Shown: one piece after another, positions 10,301 through 17,133 of the stretch
Position numbering within the stretch: the stretch's first letter is position 1
Layout: the number at the start of each line of letters is the position of its first letter
Source: Pseudomonas gozinkensis
GTDB lineage: Bacteria > Pseudomonadota > Gammaproteobacteria > Pseudomonadales > Pseudomonadaceae
NCBI RefSeq assembly: GCF_014863585.1
Contig: NZ_CP062253.1
Coordinates: 1,700,501 to 1,764,500, forward strand
Length of the DNA: 64,000 nucleotides
Direction of reading: 5' to 3'
Made by a program: the position numbers and the translations under genes
Notes under the pieces: generated by a model
Database searches by the model: none
What the model was told of the DNA's origin: nothing
What the model saw: only the letters and a program-made list of their open reading frames with translations

Positions 10301-13055
10301 GAGCAACACCGGCGAAACCGCGACCGGCACGCTGGTCGGTTCGGTCAGCGGCGGCAGCGGGGCGATCACCTACACCCTGGTCGGCAGCGCCACCGGCACC
10401 TACGGGCAGATTCTGCTCAACCCCGACGGCACGTACACCTACACCCTGACCTCGGCACCGAAAACCACGCCGAACGCCAACGACGGGCCGAACACCCTGA
10501 GCGAAAGCTTCACCTACAAAGCCACCGATGCACTGGGCAACAGCACCACCAGCACCATCGTGGTCAACATCGTCGACGACGTTCCCAAAGCGGTGGCCTC
10601 GGACCGTTCGGTGACGGCGGTGGAGATCGACTCCAACATCCTCATCGTCCTCGACATCTCCGGCAGCATGGCCGATGCCTCCGGCGTGCCGGGCCTGTCG
10701 CGGCTGGAACTGGCCAAGCAGGCGATCAGCGCCTTGCTCGACAAGTACGACGATCTGGGCGACGTGAAAGTGCAGCTCGTCACTTTCAGCAGCAACGCCA
10801 CCGATCGCACCGCGGTGTGGGTCGATATCGCCACGGCCAAGACCATTCTGGCCGGCCTCAGTGCCGGCGGCGGCACCAACTACGACGCCGCCGTGGCAAC
10901 CATGTACAACGCGTTCAACACCTCGGGCAAACTCACCGGGGCGCAGAACGTCGGCTACTTCTTCTCCGACGGCAAACCCAACGAGGGTGACATCGGCACC
11001 GCCGACGAAGCGACGCTCAAGGCGTTCCTCGATGCCAACAACATCAAGAACTACGCGATCGGTCTGGGCAGTGGCGTGAGCAACGCCAACCTCGATCCGC
11101 TGGCGTACGACGGCATCACGCACACCAACACCAACGCGGTGGTGGTCACCGACCTCAACCAGCTCAACTCGGTGCTGTCCGGCACCGTCGAAGGGGCGCC
11201 GGTTACCGGTTCGTTGATTGGCGAGGGTGGCACGTTCGGCGCCGATGGCGGGTTCATCAAATCCATCGTGGTCGACGGCACCACCTACACCTATGACCCG
11301 AAAGCCAACGGCGGCCAGGGTTCGCTGGTCGCCAGCGGCGGCGCCAACCACGGCACGTTCAACACGGTGAACAACACCCTGAGCATCGCCACCAACAACA
11401 GCGGCACCCTGGTGGTCAATCTCGACACCGGCGATTACAGCTACACCTCGCAAAAAACCACCACCGTGGTGATCACCGAGAACATCGGCTTCACTCTTAG
11501 CGACAACGATGGTGACCTCGCCAGCTCGACCCTGACGGTGAAAGTGATCCCCAACGCGCCTCCGGTGGCGGTGGACGACCACATCATCACCAACGTGCTG
11601 TCGGGCAACATCGTGGTGCCGGGCGAGTTGTTGCTGGCCAACGACACCGACCCCAATGGCGACACCCTCAACGCCACGCCAACCTCGTTCAACACCGGCT
11701 GGGTCTCCAAATCGGCAGACTTTACGGGCAGCGGGGCGATCAGCTTCACCGGCACCAACGCCAACACCGCCGCCAACCAGAACCTGGCCAACGTGCGTAA
11801 TTCGTTCAGTGCCAACGCCGCGACCATGACCGCCGTGCTGGTGGTCAGCGGCTACCTCGGCGCGGTGACCAACACCAACGCCAACGATGAAGACCGCATC
11901 ACCGTCAACCTGCGCCAGGGCGAAACCCTCAATCTGGACCACAACCTGGCGGCCGGTCACATCACCATGGAGTACTCGATCAATGGCGGCGCCTACATCG
12001 CCCTCGCGGACGGCCAGACCCTGACCGCGACGTCCGATGGTGTCTATCAGATTCACATCACCAACATCACCAACACCACGGGCAGCAACGCCAACGCGGC
12101 GGAGAACTACCAGCTGACCATGACCCTCAACTACGCCGGGGCCCACGACATCACCCCGGACTACCACGGCACCTACACCGCCAACGACAACCACGGCGGC
12201 AGCGACACGGCGAACGTGACCATCAGCTATCAGGACGGCCACATCCTCACCGGCACCTCGGGCGATGACGTCCTGGTGGCCGGCACCGGCGACAACATCA
12301 TCAACGCGGGCGACGGCAACGATGTACTCACCGCAGGCTCTGGCAACAACGAACTGCACGGCGGCGCCGGCAACGACTTGCTCTACAGCGGCCCGGGCAA
12401 TGACCTGCTCGACGGCGGCACCGGCATCGACACCGCCAGCTACGCCCATGCCACCGCCGGGGTGACGGTCAACCTCGGCCTGCTCGGTGCGCAAAACACC
12501 ATTGGCGCGGGCACCGATACCCTGACCGGTATCGAAAACCTTGTCGGCTCGAACTTCAACGACACCCTCACCGGCGACAACAATAACAACGTGATCAACG
12601 GCGGCCTGGGCAACGACATCCTCAACGGTGGCGGCGGTGACGACCTGCTGATTGGCGGCATGGGCAACAACACCCTGACCGGCGGGCCGGGAGCGGATAC
12701 CTTCCAGTGGCTCAAGGGCAACAGCGGTCACGACCTCGTCACCGACTTCACCCCTGGCACCGACAAGCTCGACCTGTCGCAACTGCTGCAAGGTGAAAAC
12801 GGCACGTCGGCGTCACTGGATGACTACCTGCACTTCACCGTCACCGGCAGCGGCGCCTCGGTCATGACCAGCATCGACGTCAGCGCCATGGCCGGCGCCA
12901 CGCCGAACCAGACCATCGACCTGGCCGGCGTCAACCTCGCCAGCCACTACGGCGTGACACCGGGGGCGGGCGGGTTGATCGCCAGCGGGCACGACACGGC
13001 GACGATCATCAACGGCATGTTGAATGATCATTCGTTGAAGGTGGATACGGTTTGA
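4398..13055 (+). CDS. Giant RTX biofilm adhesin, LapA/MapA type
   Basis: A 2885-residue surface adhesin. ATG 4398 is chosen because GGAGGA lies 6 bases upstream. Residues 1-125 form a LapA-like retention module; T115-A116-A117-G118 matches the TAAG dialanine site cleaved by the periplasmic protease LapG. From about residue 190 come VCBS/Ig-like repeats of 250 residues, encoded by 750-bp units, then larger mixed repeats to about 2070. A von Willebrand A domain (about 2077-2250) has the MIDAS motif DISGS. RTX nonapeptides (GGAGNDLL, GGLGNDIL type) span about 2615-2760, ahead of an uncleaved C-terminal secretion signal. It would be exported by the adjacent type I system. LapA of Pf0-1 is far longer and lies beside lapD/lapG, so this is probably the second adhesin MapA. 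A terminator follows at once. Confidence 0.93.
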   Translation: MATLIGIVTKVIGQVFAQSADGSRRALVEGDRLFAGDQLITGAEGAVAVHLQNGQELTLGRDSSLTMTGQLLADQAAHVNAPEAVTPSESQLTDVEQIQKAIAAGDDPTQSAEATAAGPGATGGAPGALGGGHSFVLLTEVAGRVDPVIGFPTAGFNGIPEFPEERHNAVIDNGDGQAAPIVPPPPPVNNPVTLGGLSVAGGELTLNEANLPDGSAANPGALTQTGSFTVSAPDGLSSLSIGGINVIVGGVPIGFPQSITTQLGNTLTITGYNPATGTVSYSYTLNGNETHAAGDGANNLSEQFTVIAGDSNGDTATGTLDVNITDDVPKAFDDNNGTASETQLTLTGNVLTNDVQGADRVPVGENAGPITPGTFIGTYGTLVLNANGTYTYTLNTSDADFKSLHGGGNGTETFTYTITDADGDTSTANLVLQIHNNDDPVIINGLNVEGGELTVYEKNLGDGSAPDSSALTQSGTFTITALDGVTTLTIGGIAVVTNGVAAGFPQSVTTPLGSTLTITGFNAATGVVSYSYTLVDNEAHPTANGANVLNEQFAVTVVDDNGTTANATLDVNIVDDLPKGVDDSNAGTASETNLTLTGNVLTNDVQGADRVPVGENAGPITAGTFTGTYGTLVLNANGTYTYTLNTSDADFKALHGGGNGTETFTYTITDADGDTSTANLVLQIHNNDDPVIINGLNVEGGELTVYEKNLGDGSAPDSSALTQSGTFTITALDGVTTLTIGGIAVVTNGVAAGFPQSIVTPLGSTLTITGFNAATGVVSYSYTLVDNETHPTANGANVLNEQFAVTVVDDNGTTANGTLDVNIVDDLPKGVDDSNAGTASETNLTLTGNVLTNDVQGADRVPVGENAGPITAGTFTGTYGTLVLNANGTYTYTLNTSDADFKALHGGGNGTETFTYTITDADGDTSTANLVLQIHNNDDPVIINGLDVNGGELTVYEKNLGDGSSPDAPALTQSGTFTITALDGVTTLTIGGIAVVTNGVAAGFPQSVTTPLGSTLTITGFNAATGVVSYSYTLVDNEAHPTANGANVLNEQFAVTVVDDNGTTANATLDVNIVDDLPKGVDDSNAGTASETNLTLTGNILTNDVQGADRVPTGPNAGPITAGTFTGTYGTLVLNANGTYTYTLNTNDADFKNLHGGGNGTETFTYTITDADGDTSTANLVLNIHNNDDQVYLNGLDVNGGELTVYEKNLSDGTSPNTPALTQSGTFTVTALDGLQTLTVGGIAVITNGVAAGFPQSAVTPLGSTLTITGYDPATGVVSYSYTLVDNETHPNANGANSITENFNVVATDTDGSTATGQINVNIIDDLPTAKPDATSVQEGGTVSGNVLDNDIGGADGPAASGAVVGVRAGSDTSTSAIGGLNSNINGTYGYLTLDANGNAVYHSNPNAVSGPGAVDVFVYTVRDSDGDESTTTITIDVYNSKLCAVSDTDVTVYEKALDLTKDGQDLAAGTVTGSDPASTGETASGTLVGSVTGAVGAISYALVGSATGNYGQIVLNPNGTYTYTLTSPASTTPHADDGANTLTETFTYQATDSLGNVVTSTIVVNIVDDVPKAINDSNASTASETQLTLNGNVLTNDVQGADVVATGPNAGPITPGTFTGTYGTLVLNANGTYTYTLNTNDADFKNLHGGGNGTETFTYTLTDADGDTSTANLVLNIHNNDDPVILNGLDVNGGELTVYEKNLSDGTSPNIPALTQSGTFTVTALDGLQTLTVGGIAVMTNGVAAGFPQSTVTPLGSTLTITGYNPTTGVVSYSYTLVDNETHPNANGANSITENFNVVATDTDGSTATGQINVNIIDDLPTAKPDTGSVAEGGTVNISVLGNDVSGADGAAIVVGVRAGGNTATSAIGGLNSNINGNYGYLTLDAAGNAVYHSNPNSVSPPGATDTFTYTIRDSDGDESTTTITVNVADSKLVASVDQDVTVYEKALDLTKDGQDLAPGTVTGSDPSNTGETATGTLVGSVSGGSGAITYTLVGSATGTYGQILLNPDGTYTYTLTSAPKTTPNANDGPNTLSESFTYKATDALGNSTTSTIVVNIVDDVPKAVASDRSVTAVEIDSNILIVLDISGSMADASGVPGLSRLELAKQAISALLDKYDDLGDVKVQLVTFSSNATDRTAVWVDIATAKTILAGLSAGGGTNYDAAVATMYNAFNTSGKLTGAQNVGYFFSDGKPNEGDIGTADEATLKAFLDANNIKNYAIGLGSGVSNANLDPLAYDGITHTNTNAVVVTDLNQLNSVLSGTVEGAPVTGSLIGEGGTFGADGGFIKSIVVDGTTYTYDPKANGGQGSLVASGGANHGTFNTVNNTLSIATNNSGTLVVNLDTGDYSYTSQKTTTVVITENIGFTLSDNDGDLASSTLTVKVIPNAPPVAVDDHIITNVLSGNIVVPGELLLANDTDPNGDTLNATPTSFNTGWVSKSADFTGSGAISFTGTNANTAANQNLANVRNSFSANAATMTAVLVVSGYLGAVTNTNANDEDRITVNLRQGETLNLDHNLAAGHITMEYSINGGAYIALADGQTLTATSDGVYQIHITNITNTTGSNANAAENYQLTMTLNYAGAHDITPDYHGTYTANDNHGGSDTANVTISYQDGHILTGTSGDDVLVAGTGDNIINAGDGNDVLTAGSGNNELHGGAGNDLLYSGPGNDLLDGGTGIDTASYAHATAGVTVNLGLLGAQNTIGAGTDTLTGIENLVGSNFNDTLTGDNNNNVINGGLGNDILNGGGGDDLLIGGMGNNTLTGGPGADTFQWLKGNSGHDLVTDFTPGTDKLDLSQLLQGENGTSASLDDYLHFTVTGSGASVMTSIDVSAMAGATPNQTIDLAGVNLASHYGVTPGAGGLIASGHDTATIINGMLNDHSLKVDTV
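5701..7967 (+). repeat. 750-bp tandem repeats in the adhesin gene
   Basis: Units with an exact 750-bp period begin at equivalent positions 5701, 6451, 7201 and 7951. Bases 6121-6480 and 6871-7230 appear identical, and about 160 bases from 5740 match 6490 onward without change. Each unit encodes 250 residues with markers GGELTVYEKNLGDG, LTLTGNVLTNDVQGADRV and TYTLNTSDADFK. Farther on, a longer period of about 1.48 kb (starting near 7951 and 9432) includes VYEKALDLTKDGQDL. Identity this high implies recent homogenisation and makes copy number prone to change. Confidence 0.95.
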
Positions 13056-13073
13056 TCTGAACGCTGAAACGAC

Positions 13074-13117
13074 AAAACCCGCCGTCCCGATCAAACGGGA
13101 CGGCGGGTTGTGTTTTT
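13074..13117. terminator. Bidirectional intrinsic terminator after the adhesin gene
   Basis: A 14-bp perfect stem, AACCCGCCGTCCCG with CGGGACGGCGGGTT, with a six-base loop, followed by GTGTTTTT on the plus strand and preceded by AAAA, so it can end adhesin transcription from the left and DUF6124 transcription from the right. It lies 18 bp past the adhesin stop. Confidence 0.9.
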
Positions 13118-13148
13118 GCGCGTCGATCGCCCCCACCTCGAAACACTT

Positions 13149-13273
13149 GATCGTTCCCACGTCGAGGCGTCGAACCGTCCGCGTGGGAATGCCTCAATGG
13201 ACGCTCTGCGTCCGCTCTTTGGGACGCGGAGCGTCCCGGGCTGCATTCCCACGCAGAGCGTGGGAACGATCAG
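13149..13273. repeat. Intergenic palindromic repeat (GATCGTTCCCACGC family)
   Basis: About 125 bp with terminal inverted repeats GATCGTTCCCACG / CGTGGGAACGATC and a central GGACGCTCTGCGTCC arm. It is nearly the same as 16148-16264 but carries a nine-base insertion (GTCGAGGCGTCGAACC against GTCGAACC). Confidence 0.85.
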
Positions 13274-13292
13274 ACGGCGGGTTTTTCTTTGC

Positions 13293-13670
13293 TCAGGTTA
13301 CAGCGGGCGCCTCAGCCTTCACTTCCAGATTATCCAGCACCCGATTCACCGCCAGCTCCCCCAGCATGATCAGCTGCGCAATCCCCAACAGCACATGCCG
13401 CTGCGAGCCATCCACCAACCCGGCGAAGTCATTGGCCATGGTCTTGGCCGAAGTCAGGGTTTCGCAGGCGTCGGCCAGCAGTTCTTCGCTGTCGATACCG
13501 GGGGCGATGAGGTAGCGGGCGTTGGGTTTGAGTAGCGGTTTTCTGGGGAGTAGCGGATTGAGGTAATGGTCGAGGGCGCGCTCGGCGGCTTCGTGGAATT
13601 TCTTGGAATCGAGGGTTTCGTAGGGCGAGGTGGGGTCGGTTTCGGGCGGGTTTGGCGTGGGTTTGATCAT
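13293..13670 (-). CDS. DUF6124 (DUF3077-like) small protein, copy 1
   Basis: A 125-residue soluble protein starting MIKPTPNPPETDPTSPYETL. ATG 13670 has AAGGAG at good spacing. The proline-rich opening, the AAERALDHYLNP stretch and a helical C-terminal half (LLADACETLTSAKTMANDF... ) match a family of unknown function that is widespread in Pseudomonas. It has no signal peptide or membrane segment. The second copy at 16284-16661 differs at only a few residues. A structured leader RNA precedes both copies, and a terminator and palindromic repeat follow. I assign the family from memory of similar Pseudomonas proteins; the function is unknown. Confidence 0.8.
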   Translation of the reverse strand: MIKPTPNPPETDPTSPYETLDSKKFHEAAERALDHYLNPLLPRKPLLKPNARYLIAPGIDSEELLADACETLTSAKTMANDFAGLVDGSQRHVLLGIAQLIMLGELAVNRVLDNLEVKAEAPAVT

Positions 13671-13721
13671 GGTGAAGCTCCTTGAGAAATGGGGCCGTCA
13701 TCCATCGCTGCTAAACGAATT

Positions 13722-13800
13722 AGGTGGCGGCTGAACGCGGGTTAGCAGACCAGGCTCAAGGATCCCGGCGCACCGAAGTGCCCCACGTCACAGCCGCCAT
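13722..13800 (-). ncRNA. Structured leader RNA upstream of DUF6124, copy 1 (C4-antisense-like?)
   Basis: On the minus strand the segment is closed by ATGGCGGCTG pairing with CAGCCGCCAC some 70 bases later. Inside lies a GGGGCACTTCGGTGC hairpin with a UUCG loop and a GCTAACCC segment that can pair with a GGGTTTAGC farther upstream. The corresponding segment at 16715-16795 keeps the closing stem and the GTTAGC element but differs in loop sequence, so structure is conserved over sequence. The position is about 50 bases upstream of the DUF6124 start. The layout recalls the C4 antisense RNA family found in P1-like phages and in many Pseudomonas genomes; that identification is tentative. Confidence 0.45.
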
Positions 13801-14006
13801 AACAAAACTTTGGCGACACCAACGTGCCTTGAGGTTAACCGGGCTGCTAAACCCGATCGCTGTTATTCAGCGACCGCCAAACAATAGAACCCGCCCCCAA
13901 GGCGCACAAGCCGGCGGATTCTGGCGGATGCGTAGGCAAAGGCGCAAGGTTGCGTGGCTTTGCGGACATATCCTTCAACACACTTCAACATGGATTTTGA
14001 AACAAC
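13801..14006. other. Noncoding stretch conserved between the two cassettes
   Basis: With the adjacent leader RNA this makes a gene-free gap of about 440 bp between DUF6124 and the propeller gene. From 13866 to 14115 it matches 16884-17133 with only one or two changes. A short dyad CGATCGCTG-CAGCG lies near 13855-13872. Open frames across it exist, but the first copy is interrupted where the second reads through, so I treat it as RNA or untranslated sequence. Confidence 0.55.
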
Positions 14007-14044
14007 AAAACCCGCCATCCCCGTTGAACGGGAGGGCGGGTTTT
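14007..14044. terminator. Intrinsic terminator after propeller gene, copy 1
   Basis: A hairpin of AAAACCCGCC with GGCGGGTTTT, extended by an imperfect second stem (ATCCCCGTT / AACGGGAG). A/T tracts on both sides let it work for the minus-strand propeller gene. Confidence 0.8.
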
Positions 14045-14115
14045 CAGGACGGAGACTGGAGAATAAATACGTCCCCATTTCCTCCATTTCCTATTTCCTA
14101 CGTCTCTGTTTTCAA

Positions 14116-15591
14116 TTATTTCGCAGGAATAACCGAGACCGTACTACTGGCTGCATTACTGACATAGAGGAGGGTGCCATCCGGAAGGACGGTGATTGCA
14201 CCTGGACCTTGCCCGACGCTGTCGGTCTTGATAACCGCCTGACTCTGCGTATCAATCACCGCGACTAAATTGTCAAGATAAAGGCATACGTAGGCACGGG
14301 AGCCGTCCGGGTGAAAGGCAAGTTTTGAAGGATGTTGCCCGACGCTGATAGCTTTGATAACAGTATGACTCTGGGTCTCAATCACCGAGACTGTACCGCT
14401 TTCTTTATCAGTCACGAAGACATGAGAGCCGCTTGGATTGGCGGCGATTTCGAAAGGCCATTGTCCAGCGTTGACAGTCTTGATAACCGTTTGACTTCGG
14501 GTATCGATCACCGAGACTGTACGGAATCCTGCTTGAGTCACGTAGAGGTATGAGCCGTTCGGATTGATGGCGATCCTGAGTGAGCCTGGCAGGTTGTCGA
14601 TAGTCTTGATAACCGTCAGGTTCTGGGTATCAATCACTGTGACTGAGCGGTAAGTGGCACTACACACGTAGACACGAGTGCCGTTCGGATGGATAGCGAT
14701 CCCATTTGGCGTGACTCCGACTTTGATGGTTGCGGTAACCGTTTGACTTTGAGTATTGATCACCCAGACTGTACTGGCTAAGGCGCCGTACACATAGAGA
14801 AAGAGGCCGTTCGGGTGGATGGTGATGCCTGATGGGTCTTGCGCCAAGCGGATGGTATTGATAACCGTCTGATTACCGGCATCAATCACCGAAACTGAAC
14901 TGCCTTTGGTATTACACACGTAGACATGGGAGCCGTTCGGGTGGGCTACGCTACCTACTGGCTCTTTCCCGACTGGAATGGTCGCTGACAGGCCGATGCG
15001 TAGCGTTCTTGGCGGAGCCGATACCGGCCCCGAATCATAGTTGCCTTCAACCGCATAACTATGAAGCCCTGGTGTTTGAGTGCCCGTGTTATAGGTCCAG
15101 TTTCGACTTCCATCCACGGCGATCAGTCCCTGCTGTCGGACTCCGTCGATACGTAGATAACAGGTCGCATTCGCCCTGGCTTTGCCGCTCATCGCAAACA
15201 ACGTTTCGGAAGTGCTGGAGCCCTCAGGAATCTCCTTCCCGCTGATCAAGCCTTTGATCATCTCAATCGTCAGCGTCTCGGCTGCGCCCACTGTCAGTAC
15301 CCATTGGTGAAAGGGCGTCGAACTGGAGTTTGCACGCAAGCCAAAGGTGTGCGCCCCGTCCAGCATATTCTGCACTCGATGAAGGTATCGACCGCTTGTG
15401 TTGAACACGCTACCAGGCGGCGTCAAAACCTTGATGACGCCGTTATGGGTGTCGGTAATTTCCAACGGATCTCCGGGTGGACCGTCAGCCCCCATCTCGA
15501 TGTCTTTGGATTGCGTAATGTCAGGGTTCTTTAGTGGGGTCCCGCCGGGAAACGTGCTGAAAAAAGAAAAAAACGGATTCTGGGTGCTCAT
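14116..15591 (-). CDS. Seven-bladed YVTN beta-propeller protein, copy 1
   Basis: A 491-residue protein. The start at ATG 15591 (MSTQNPFFSFF...) has AAAGGAA upstream; a longer frame to 15678 lacks this. The C-terminal ~300 residues hold seven repeats of the type HPNGSHVYVCN...SVSVIDTQNQTVIKTI, a YVTN/NHL-like propeller. A beta-rich Ig-like segment before it (FAMSGKARANATCYLRIDGV to APPRTLRIG) is nearly identical to the paralogue at 17134-18978, whereas the first ~125 residues are unrelated to it. There is no signal peptide or anchor. Such propellers usually bind proteins or ligands; the substrate is unknown. It is preceded by 116 bp and a truncated ybaN. Confidence 0.85.
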   Translation of the reverse strand: MSTQNPFFSFFSTFPGGTPLKNPDITQSKDIEMGADGPPGDPLEITDTHNGVIKVLTPPGSVFNTSGRYLHRVQNMLDGAHTFGLRANSSSTPFHQWVLTVGAAETLTIEMIKGLISGKEIPEGSSTSETLFAMSGKARANATCYLRIDGVRQQGLIAVDGSRNWTYNTGTQTPGLHSYAVEGNYDSGPVSAPPRTLRIGLSATIPVGKEPVGSVAHPNGSHVYVCNTKGSSVSVIDAGNQTVINTIRLAQDPSGITIHPNGLFLYVYGALASTVWVINTQSQTVTATIKVGVTPNGIAIHPNGTRVYVCSATYRSVTVIDTQNLTVIKTIDNLPGSLRIAINPNGSYLYVTQAGFRTVSVIDTRSQTVIKTVNAGQWPFEIAANPSGSHVFVTDKESGTVSVIETQSHTVIKAISVGQHPSKLAFHPDGSRAYVCLYLDNLVAVIDTQSQAVIKTDSVGQGPGAITVLPDGTLLYVSNAASSTVSVIPAK

Positions 15592-15707
15592 GGCAAAGGT
15601 TCCTTTGTGGGCCCAGCCGGTTCCGTCGGAAGGCTGCAGGCATGCACCATGGAACGCCATCAAAAGAATGCTGCGCACCTGTCAACTCTGACAGTCACGA
15701 CAAGCGG

Positions 15708-15977
15708 TCAAGACTTGCGCAAAGTCTTCTGCCGCAGGATATAAACCGTCACCAACACCGCACTGGTCAACATGAACCCTCGCGCCCAAGGCAGCGGCAC
15801 CAGGTAGCACGAGAACAGAATGCTCGCCCACATCAGCCCGATCGCGTAGACCTTGCCTTTAAGCGGTATGCCGTTGCCATCGAGGTAGTCGCGAATCCAT
15901 GGCCCGAGTCGGGGATGCTCGACCAGCCATTGGTAGAAACGCGGAGAGCTGCGGGCGAAGCAGGCGGCTGCCAGCAG
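15708..15977 (-). pseudogene. Truncated ybaN-like (DUF454) gene
   Basis: Only the C-terminal ~89 codons remain, corresponding to AACFARSSPRFYQWLVEHP through LRQKTLRKS of the intact gene at 19164-19559. The N-terminal helix region, start codon and ribosome site are missing because the duplication breaks at GCTGCCAGCAG. An open frame continues to 16145 but reads through a terminator and is not a real N-terminus. Confidence 0.88.
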
Positions 15978-16072
15978 AATGCGGGGAAAATAAATATGTT
16001 TCCATTTCCCTGCATTTGCGGACACAACCTTCAACACACTTCTACAGGGGGGTTCGATGGCGCTGAAACGAC

Positions 16073-16116
16073 AAAACCCGCCGTCCCGATCAAACGGGAC
16101 GGCGGGTTGTGTTTTT
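16073..16116. terminator. Bidirectional intrinsic terminator, copy 2
   Basis: Same 14-bp stem as at 13074-13117 (AACCCGCCGTCCCG / CGGGACGGCGGGTT) followed by GTGTTTTT. Confidence 0.88.
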
Positions 16117-16147
16117 GCGCGTCGATCGCCCCCACCTCGAAACACTT

Positions 16148-16264
16148 GATCGTTCCCACGTCGAACCGTCCGCGTGGGAATGCCTCAATGGACGCTCTGC
16201 GTCCGCTCTTTGGGACGCGGAGCGTCCCGGGCTGCATTCCCACGCAGAGCGTGGGAACGATCAG
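16148..16264. repeat. Intergenic palindromic repeat (GATCGTTCCCACGC family)
   Basis: Second copy within the duplication; terminal inverted repeats GATCGTTCCCACG / CGTGGGAACGATC, 117 bp. Confidence 0.85.
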
Positions 16265-16283
16265 ACGGCGGGTTTTTCTTTGC

Positions 16284-16661
16284 TCAGGCTACAGCGGGCG
16301 CCTCAGCCTTCACTTCCAGATTATCCAGCACTCGATTCACCGCCAGCTCACCCAGCATGATCAGTTGCGCAATCCCCAACAGCACATGCCGATGCGAGCC
16401 ATCCACCAGCCCGGCGAAGTCATTGGCCATGGTCTTGGCCGAAGTCAGGGTTTCGCAGGCGTCGGCCAGCAGTTCTTCGCTGTCGATGCCGGGGGCGATG
16501 AGGTATCGGGTGCCGGGTTTGAGCAGTGGTTTTCGGGGAAGGAGGGGATTGAGGTAGTGATCGAGGGCGCGCTCGGCGGCTTCGTGGAATTTCTTGGAGT
16601 CGAGGGTTTCGTAGGGCGAGGTGGGGTCGGTTTCGGGCGGGTTTGGCGTGGGTTTGATCAT
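16284..16661 (-). CDS. DUF6124 (DUF3077-like) small protein, copy 2
   Basis: A 125-residue paralogue of 13293-13670 with only a few substitutions (for example LLKPGTRYLIAPG for LLKPNARYLIAPG, and GSHRH for GSQRH). ATG 16661 has CGGAGA upstream. The reading frame stays open to 17105, but that extension covers the structured RNA and has a stop in the first copy, so I start at MIKPTPN. Function unknown; the constant pairing with the leader RNA in both copies suggests RNA-controlled expression. Confidence 0.8.
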   Translation of the reverse strand: MIKPTPNPPETDPTSPYETLDSKKFHEAAERALDHYLNPLLPRKPLLKPGTRYLIAPGIDSEELLADACETLTSAKTMANDFAGLVDGSHRHVLLGIAQLIMLGELAVNRVLDNLEVKAEAPAVA

Positions 16662-16714
16662 GACGAATCTCCGTGATGGGATTTGGCCGCCACGACTCAT
16701 CGCTAAACAAGTAA

Positions 16715-16795
16715 AGGTGGCGGCTGTACGCAGGTTAGCGATCCGGGTCACAGAAACCCCGGGTAGACCCGAAGGTCTCCCACGCACAGCCACCA
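16715..16795 (-). ncRNA. Structured leader RNA upstream of DUF6124, copy 2 (C4-antisense-like?)
   Basis: On the minus strand, ATGGTGGCTGTG pairs with TACAGCCGCCACC. It encloses a GGAGACCTTCGGGTCTACCC hairpin (UUCG-type loop) and a CCCCGGG/CCCGG arm. Loop and stem bases differ from the copy at 13722-13800 while the pairing pattern is kept. Confidence 0.45.
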
Positions 16796-17024
16796 TTACG
16801 CCAAGTGCAGAGAAGAGACTGCAATCGGGATTGGGTGTTGTTGCGTCTGTAGTGGGCCGGATCGCTAAACCCGATCGCTGCTTTTCAGCGACCGCCAAAC
16901 AATAGAACCCGCCCCCAAGGCGCACAAGCCGGCGGATTCTGGCGGATGCGTAGGCAAAGGCGCAAGGTTGCGTGGCTTTGCGGACATATCCTTCAACACA
17001 CTTCAACATGGATTTTGAAACAAC
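16796..17024. other. Noncoding stretch, copy 2
   Basis: With the leader RNA and terminator this fills the ~470-bp gap between DUF6124 copy 2 and propeller copy 2. From 16884 it is nearly identical to 13866 onward; 16796-16850 is unique to this copy. Confidence 0.5.
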
Positions 17025-17062
17025 AAAACCCGCCATCCCCGTTGAACGGGAGGGCGGGTTTT
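17025..17062. terminator. Intrinsic terminator after propeller gene, copy 2
   Basis: Identical to 14007-14044: AAAACCCGCC with GGCGGGTTTT and an imperfect inner stem. Confidence 0.8.
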
Positions 17063-17133
17063 CAGGACGGAGACTGGAGAATAAATACGTCCCCATTTCC
17101 TCCATTTCCTATTTCCTACGTCTCCGTTTTCAA

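Larger units (their letters stand above)
13062..15977. repeat. Tandem duplication, first copy (about 2.9 kb)
   Basis: This block matches 16061-19433 in order and orientation: terminator, palindromic repeat, DUF6124 gene, structured RNA region, second terminator, YVTN propeller gene and the 3' part of a ybaN-like gene. Similarity starts at CGCTGAAACGACAAAACCC and ends at GCTGCCAGCAG inside ybaN, after which the first copy runs into about 80 bp of sequence resembling the inter-gene RNA region. Similarity is uneven: noncoding blocks and the DUF6124 genes are nearly identical, while the propellers are diverged. Confidence 0.9.
15978..16283. other. Duplication junction with terminator and palindromic repeat
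   Basis: This gap contains the cassette junction. Positions 15980-16060 (AATAAATATGTTTCCATTTCC, then TTGCGGACA and CCTTCAACACACTTC) resemble 13967-14100 in pieces, pointing to recombination between related noncoding elements. The rest is the second copies of the terminator (16073-16116) and palindromic repeat (16148-16264). No gene is evident. Confidence 0.7.

Noticed and set aside
5701..10600. Regularly spaced repeats considered as CRISPR
   Set aside because: The 750-bp units are in-frame coding repeats without spacers.
6549..12791. Very long minus-strand frames (747 and 1270 codons) opposite the adhesin gene
   Set aside because: They arise because the high-GC repeats lack stops on the opposite strand; the translations are Val/Gly/His-rich repeats without domains or starts.
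13863..14087. 74-codon minus-strand frame repeated in both cassettes
   Set aside because: It spans a terminator hairpin and has no ribosome site; DNA-level identity of the two copies explains the conserved peptide.
15708..16145. 145-codon frame containing the end of ybaN
   Set aside because: Its N-terminal part reads through the duplication junction and a terminator; only 15708-15977 is ybaN-derived, so it is a pseudogene.
16284..17105. 273-codon extended form of the second DUF6124 gene
   Set aside because: The extension runs through the structured RNA and is interrupted by a stop in the otherwise matching first copy; the good ribosome site is at the inner ATG 16661.
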